Positions 61,226 through 64,000 of a stretch of DNA of 64,000 bases are shown piece by piece. How positions within the stretch are numbered: the first letter of the stretch is position 1; each line of letters opens with the position of its first letter. The notes under the pieces are model-generated. The model was not told the origin of the DNA. It saw nothing but the letters and a program-made list of their open reading frames with translations, and made no database searches. This DNA is from Pseudomonadota bacterium (GTDB lineage: Bacteria > Desulfobacterota > Desulfovibrionia > Desulfovibrionales > Desulfovibrionaceae): NCBI GenBank assembly GCA_023419375.1, contig JAEZYD010000060.1, forward strand, positions 35,487 to 99,486, given 5' to 3'. The position numbers and the translations under genes are program-made.

Positions 61226-61448
61226 ACTCCACCTCCTTAAATTGAAGGCAGGCGGGGAATAACGGCGTCTTGGCACGTTTCAGCAGCAGACAGCGGGCGC
61301 GGTTGAAACTGTACTCAAAATGAGCGCAGTCGGCGCAATGTCGTACTTGACGAGAGCGGGGCTGGCAGGGTAAGTTATTCTCACCTAGTTTTTCTTCTTG
61401 CCCCCACCGCCGCCAAGCTTGGGGGTTTTTTCGTTTCTGGTCGCCCAT
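61215..61448 (-). CDS. Small cysteine-rich protein of the element
   Basis: This 77-residue basic protein has CADCAHFEYSFNRARCLLLK and PACLQF, a four-cysteine pattern (C-x2-C, C, C) that may bind zinc. It starts 2 nt after the AlpA-like gene ends and overlaps the helicase start by 11 nt, so it is part of the same polycistron. No family was recognised. Confidence 0.7.
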   Translation of the reverse strand: MGDQKRKNPQAWRRWGQEEKLGENNLPCQPRSRQVRHCADCAHFEYSFNRARCLLLKRAKTPLFPACLQFKEVEYDA

Positions 61449-61450
61449 TT

Positions 61451-61663
61451 TTAAGCCACCTCGCGCTGCTCAGCCTGCCGGGCAACAAAAGCATCTATAT
61501 CCGACAGTCGCCAAACAGAGCAGCGGGGAGTAAGTTTAATTGCCTTTGGGAGCAAACCGATCTGGACATAGCGCCAGAATGTAGACTTACTCACCCGCAG
61601 GATTGCGGCAGCCTCACGGGGGCGAACTAGACCACGAGCATCAATTGCGTTATTGGATTCCAT
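61451..61663 (-). CDS. AlpA-family excisionase/transcription regulator
   Basis: The 70-residue protein LVRPREAAAILRVSKSTFWRYVQIGLLPKAIKLTPRCSVWRLSDIDAFV is a winged helix of the AlpA/excisionase type: helix-turn-helix, then a wing with R-x-x-VWR. In P4-like and CP4-57-like elements AlpA controls integrase and excision. It is the first gene of the replication operon, 245 nt beyond the integrase gene. Confidence 0.9.
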   Translation of the reverse strand: MESNNAIDARGLVRPREAAAILRVSKSTFWRYVQIGLLPKAIKLTPRCSVWRLSDIDAFVARQAEQREVA

Positions 61664-61844
61664 AGCGAAACTCCTTTTCTAAAGTATTTGCGCTATGTTA
61701 CCCCGGCAAATTGGCCCCCTAGACTTTGGTGTGGACTAAGGGGGTATAAATCGGCACTAACGGGGGTTGACACGTTTTCGGATAACTTTGGATTTTATGG
61801 GTCAATATAATAACATGTTTATTTTATTGATTATTTTTTATCAT

Positions 61845-61883
61845 AAAAAAGCCCCCTCCAAATTAACTTGGAAGGGGCTTTTT
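61845..61883 (-). terminator. Terminator between AlpA and integrase genes
   Basis: AAAAAGCCCC...TCCAA pairs with TTGGA...GGGGCTTTTT around AATTAAC. T tracts follow on both strands; on the minus strand it lies upstream of AlpA and just downstream of the integrase stop. Confidence 0.85.
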
Positions 61884-61906
61884 ACGTTTATGTGAATGCG
61901 TTTTAA

Positions 61907-63118
61907 CTAGTCGGGGCCAGCCGCTTTGAGCGCGTCTAAATAGTCTGCCCACCATTCCATCAAGGCCCGGCGTTCTTCCCAAAAGGTGGCGCGATTATAA
62001 ACGCGGCGCACGCTGTCCCGGTCAGTGTGGGAAAGGCAGCCTTCTATAACGTCTGGTCGCCACTGCCCGCTTTCGTTGGCTATCGTTGAAAAGGTCGAAC
62101 GCAGCCCATGTAGGCACACAGTTTCTTGCTGCCAGCCCATAGCCCGCAGTGCGGCACCTCCTGCGGCGTCCACAATAACGGCAGACCTTGAGCGCACAGA
62201 GGGGAAAAGCGGCGCATCAGCGTCACCACCAGAGAATTGCTCCAACGCTCGGAGCATCTTCACCACCTGCGGGGCAAGAGGTACTGCCCAGGCTTTGCGC
62301 ATTTTCATGCGGCCTTTTGGGAGTCTCCACACGTTTTCCGAGAAATCAATCTCACCCCATTTGGCAAGCCGCAATTCGCCGGGCCGGGTCGCAACGAATG
62401 GTAATATCCGCAAATACCATTGCACAGACGGGTATCCCTCATAGGCCCAAATATCGCGCAGCAAGCGTCCAAACTCTTTTTTCTCGATAATGGCCGGGCG
62501 GGGCTTGTGTTTGAGCGGACGTAATGCACCACGCAGGCCAGCAGCCACATTGACGGGCGTCAATCCGCACAGATATGCGTGCCGCATCACCTGGTTGCAA
62601 ATGGTCATTATCTTGTGGGCAGTATTTGAGGCACCCCGTTTTTCTGCCGGGGCGGCAACGGTCAGGAGGTCGGCAGGCATAATGCTTGCCACGGGCTTAT
62701 CACCCAAGGCGGGAAGCAGGTCTTGATCTAAATAGCGTTGAGTGCGGTCGCGTGTGCGTTCGGCAAGTGTAGGGCCATAGCTTCCCCACCACTGCAAGGC
62801 CACAGCTTTAAAGGTCTGTACAGCTGACTCCTGTTGGCGCTTTGCAGCCTCTTTTTCTGCCTGCTTGTGGGCGCTTGGGTCAACGCCTTGGGCCAACAGT
62901 TCCTTGGCATCATCCCGGCGCTTTCGGGCATCACGCAGGCCAACGGCTGGGTACACGCCAAGGCTGATCCGGCGCTCCTTCCCTGCAAAGCGGTATTTCA
63001 ATCTCCACCAGCGCCCACCACTGGGGGCAACTTCAAGGTAAAGCCCGCCTCCGTCAAAAAACTTGATAGTCTTGTCGCCAGGCTTTGCGGCCCGTATGGC
63101 GGCATCTGTCAGACTCAT
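61907..63118 (-). CDS. int: P4-type tyrosine integrase
   Basis: The start MSLTDAAIRAAKPGDKTIK (ATG 63118, AGGAG upstream) gives 403 residues. The N-terminal DUF4102 arm-binding domain (FDGGGLYLEVAPSGGRWWRLKYRFAGK...RRISLG) is diagnostic of P4-like integrases. The catalytic domain has Arg in RPGELRLAKW, HGLRSTFSTIA (His and Arg) and the nucleophile Tyr in RDSVRRVYNRA. Such integrases insert DNA at tRNA 3' ends; here tRNA-Leu(CAA) lies 172 nt away. It looks intact. Confidence 0.95.
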   Translation of the reverse strand: MSLTDAAIRAAKPGDKTIKFFDGGGLYLEVAPSGGRWWRLKYRFAGKERRISLGVYPAVGLRDARKRRDDAKELLAQGVDPSAHKQAEKEAAKRQQESAVQTFKAVALQWWGSYGPTLAERTRDRTQRYLDQDLLPALGDKPVASIMPADLLTVAAPAEKRGASNTAHKIMTICNQVMRHAYLCGLTPVNVAAGLRGALRPLKHKPRPAIIEKKEFGRLLRDIWAYEGYPSVQWYLRILPFVATRPGELRLAKWGEIDFSENVWRLPKGRMKMRKAWAVPLAPQVVKMLRALEQFSGGDADAPLFPSVRSRSAVIVDAAGGAALRAMGWQQETVCLHGLRSTFSTIANESGQWRPDVIEGCLSHTDRDSVRRVYNRATFWEERRALMEWWADYLDALKAAGPD

Positions 63119-63230
63119 AGGGGCAACTCCTGATATAATGAGGGGCAAGCCAGAAATATGCCCCTATTGTTGCCCCCATTTTTGTAACACGTCAACGGGC
63201 CTTCTGATACTACCTGAAACAGTAAACCAC

Positions 63231-63284
63231 AAAAAAAGTGAAGCCCCACAAGGTCTTTGAGACTTTATGGGGCTTCATGATTCT
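63231..63284 (-). terminator. Terminator after tRNA-Leu(CAA)
   Basis: GAAGCCCCA and TGGGGCTTC pair across about 20 nt, followed by ACTTTTTTTG on the minus strand, about 20 nt after the tRNA end. If the element inserted at the tRNA 3' end this terminator would lie within the element. Confidence 0.8.
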
Positions 63285-63290
63285 TTTTTT

Positions 63291-63377
63291 TGGTACCGGG
63301 AGCGAGACTTGAACTCGCAAGAGGTTGCCCTCGGCGGATTTTGAGTCCGCTGCGTCTACCAATTCCACCATCCCGGC
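63291..63377 (-). tRNA. tRNA-Leu, anticodon CAA
   Basis: Minus strand: acceptor GCCGGGA/TCCCGGT, then A and an encoded CCA. Anticodon stem GCGGA/TCCGC encloses CTCAAAA with anticodon CAA, and a long variable arm (class II) is present. It decodes UUG. Its 3' end borders the integrase end of the mobile element, so it is the probable attachment site. Confidence 0.95.
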
Positions 63378-63832
63378 AGACTGACCAAGGCACATGGGCA
63401 ATGCCGCATATGCATGGCGTGAGTGGCTTTGTAGCCCAAGGTGCGCCAATTCGTCAAGCCCTCAGCACGCTTGGCTGCCTGATTGGCCCAAAACAGCACG
63501 GCACCGCAGCCAGGCAGCGCTCACGCTCGGCTTGCCCGCCTTCGATTAGAGAGCCAATTTAGCAGATTGGGCTTCGGTAAATCAGAATCTCGGCCTTTTT
63601 ATGCCCGCTTCTGGCATGTACTCCTCTCAAGCGGTGTAATTGTACTGAGTTGATTCACACGAGGAAGTCGCCCGTGGCTGGATTGCCATGCCTCGCAGGC
63701 AAAAAATTTTTTCTTTCGTTCACGACTTGAAAATTCCCCGCCCAGAGCGGAAATTTACCGATTATGCCGCGTTCTGATTTGCAGGTAATGGCCTGACGCG
63801 CAAAATAATTTTACAAAAAAAATCGTATCCGC
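63378..63832. other. Gap between divergent tRNA genes
   Basis: About 455 bases with no credible gene. The upstream promoter of tRNA-Leu(CAA) should lie at the left side but was not clearly located. Confidence 0.5.
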
Positions 63833-63861
63833 TTGACACTTGCCCCCCATTTGCGTAAACA
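63833..63861 (+). promoter_or_regulatory. Promoter of tRNA-Lys(CTT)
   Basis: TTGACA (63833-63838), 17 nt and TAAACA (63856-63861), ending 16 nt before the tRNA. Confidence 0.72.
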
Positions 63862-63877
63862 CCTCTTCACGCAATGC

Positions 63878-63953
<76 letters not shown>

Positions 63954-63961
63954 GAAAATCC

Positions 63962-63994
63962 AGGTTCGCGGTTACCCCGCGAACCTTTTTTCTT
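63962..63994 (+). terminator. Terminator of tRNA-Lys(CTT)
   Basis: AGGTTCGCGG, loop and CCGCGAACCT form a 10-bp stem followed by TTTTTCTTTTG. Confidence 0.88.
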
Positions 63995-64000
63995 TTGTTT

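Larger units (their letters stand above)
57896..63291. mobile_element. Integrated satellite-like element or prophage remnant at tRNA-Leu(CAA)
   Basis: The minus-strand order is integrase, AlpA-like regulator, small Cys-rich protein, RecA-like helicase, zinc-finger/Toprim primase, tape-measure fragment. The integrase gene abuts the 3' end of tRNA-Leu(CAA), the usual target of P4-type integrases. The order integrase-AlpA-helicase-primase resembles P4-like satellites. I found no copy of the tRNA 3' end near 57.9 kb, so the far attachment site is missing and the element appears deleted at that side. Confidence 0.8.

Noticed and set aside
63231..63377. Second attachment-site copy of tRNA-Leu(CAA) near 57.9 kb
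   Set aside because: I looked for the tRNA 3'-end sequence around the left edge of the element and did not find it.

Overview
This window most probably comes from a Desulfovibrio-like member of the Desulfovibrionaceae: a strictly anaerobic, sulfite/sulfate-respiring Gram-negative bacterium, possibly host-associated. The evidence is a class III ribonucleotide reductase, a glycyl-radical isethionate sulfite-lyase with its activase, a double-cubane cluster protein pair, anaerobic (radical SAM) heme use, liv-type amino-acid transport and GC-rich codon use. The species call is inference; no rRNA gene is present.

Left part (1-24.3 kb): the start of nrdD behind a cobalamin riboswitch with its own terminator; an exported M16 peptidase; a livFGMHK branched-chain amino-acid ABC operon; an orphan YcaO protein; rplM-rpsI; an HD-domain protein with an exported unknown protein; a chemoreceptor; a minus-strand group trmJ-DUF456-paaK-DUF1786; tRNA-Leu(GAG); and a lone amino-acid-binding protein paired with a membrane diguanylate cyclase.

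Middle (24.3-37.9 kb): aspA, then a tightly packed heme-acquisition operon: HutW-type radical SAM enzyme, TonB-dependent receptor, an ECF S-T-AA' importer where a HutBCD-type ABC importer would be expected, HutX, a flavodoxin and a TonB. A divergent DtxR-family regulator and a MATE exporter follow, then an exported GlcG/HbpS-like protein. The same inverted repeat, TTAGTTAARACTAA, lies in front of both the heme operon and the MATE gene, suggesting one metal-responsive regulon.

Right part (37.9-57.9 kb): a hydroxyisobutyrate-dehydrogenase-like gene, a DUF4125-TPR-DUF4037 group, and a sulfonate-use region: sigma-54 activator, MHS transporter, an amidohydrolase-like protein that lacks expected metal ligands, and islB/islA. 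Two sigma-54 promoters and matching TGTTGCA-type palindromes suggest that the local activator drives both transcription units. A second diguanylate cyclase, the double-cubane cluster protein pair with a structured leader, and a DapA-like/2-hydroxyacid dehydrogenase/LarA-like/peptide-binding-protein operon follow.

Right end (57.9-64 kb): a small integrative element (P4-type integrase at tRNA-Leu(CAA), AlpA-like regulator, helicase, primase, truncated tape-measure gene). Its left edge is fused into a truncated substrate-binding-protein gene with no attachment-site copy visible, so a deletion (or an assembly chimera) is likely. tRNA-Lys(CTT) closes the window.
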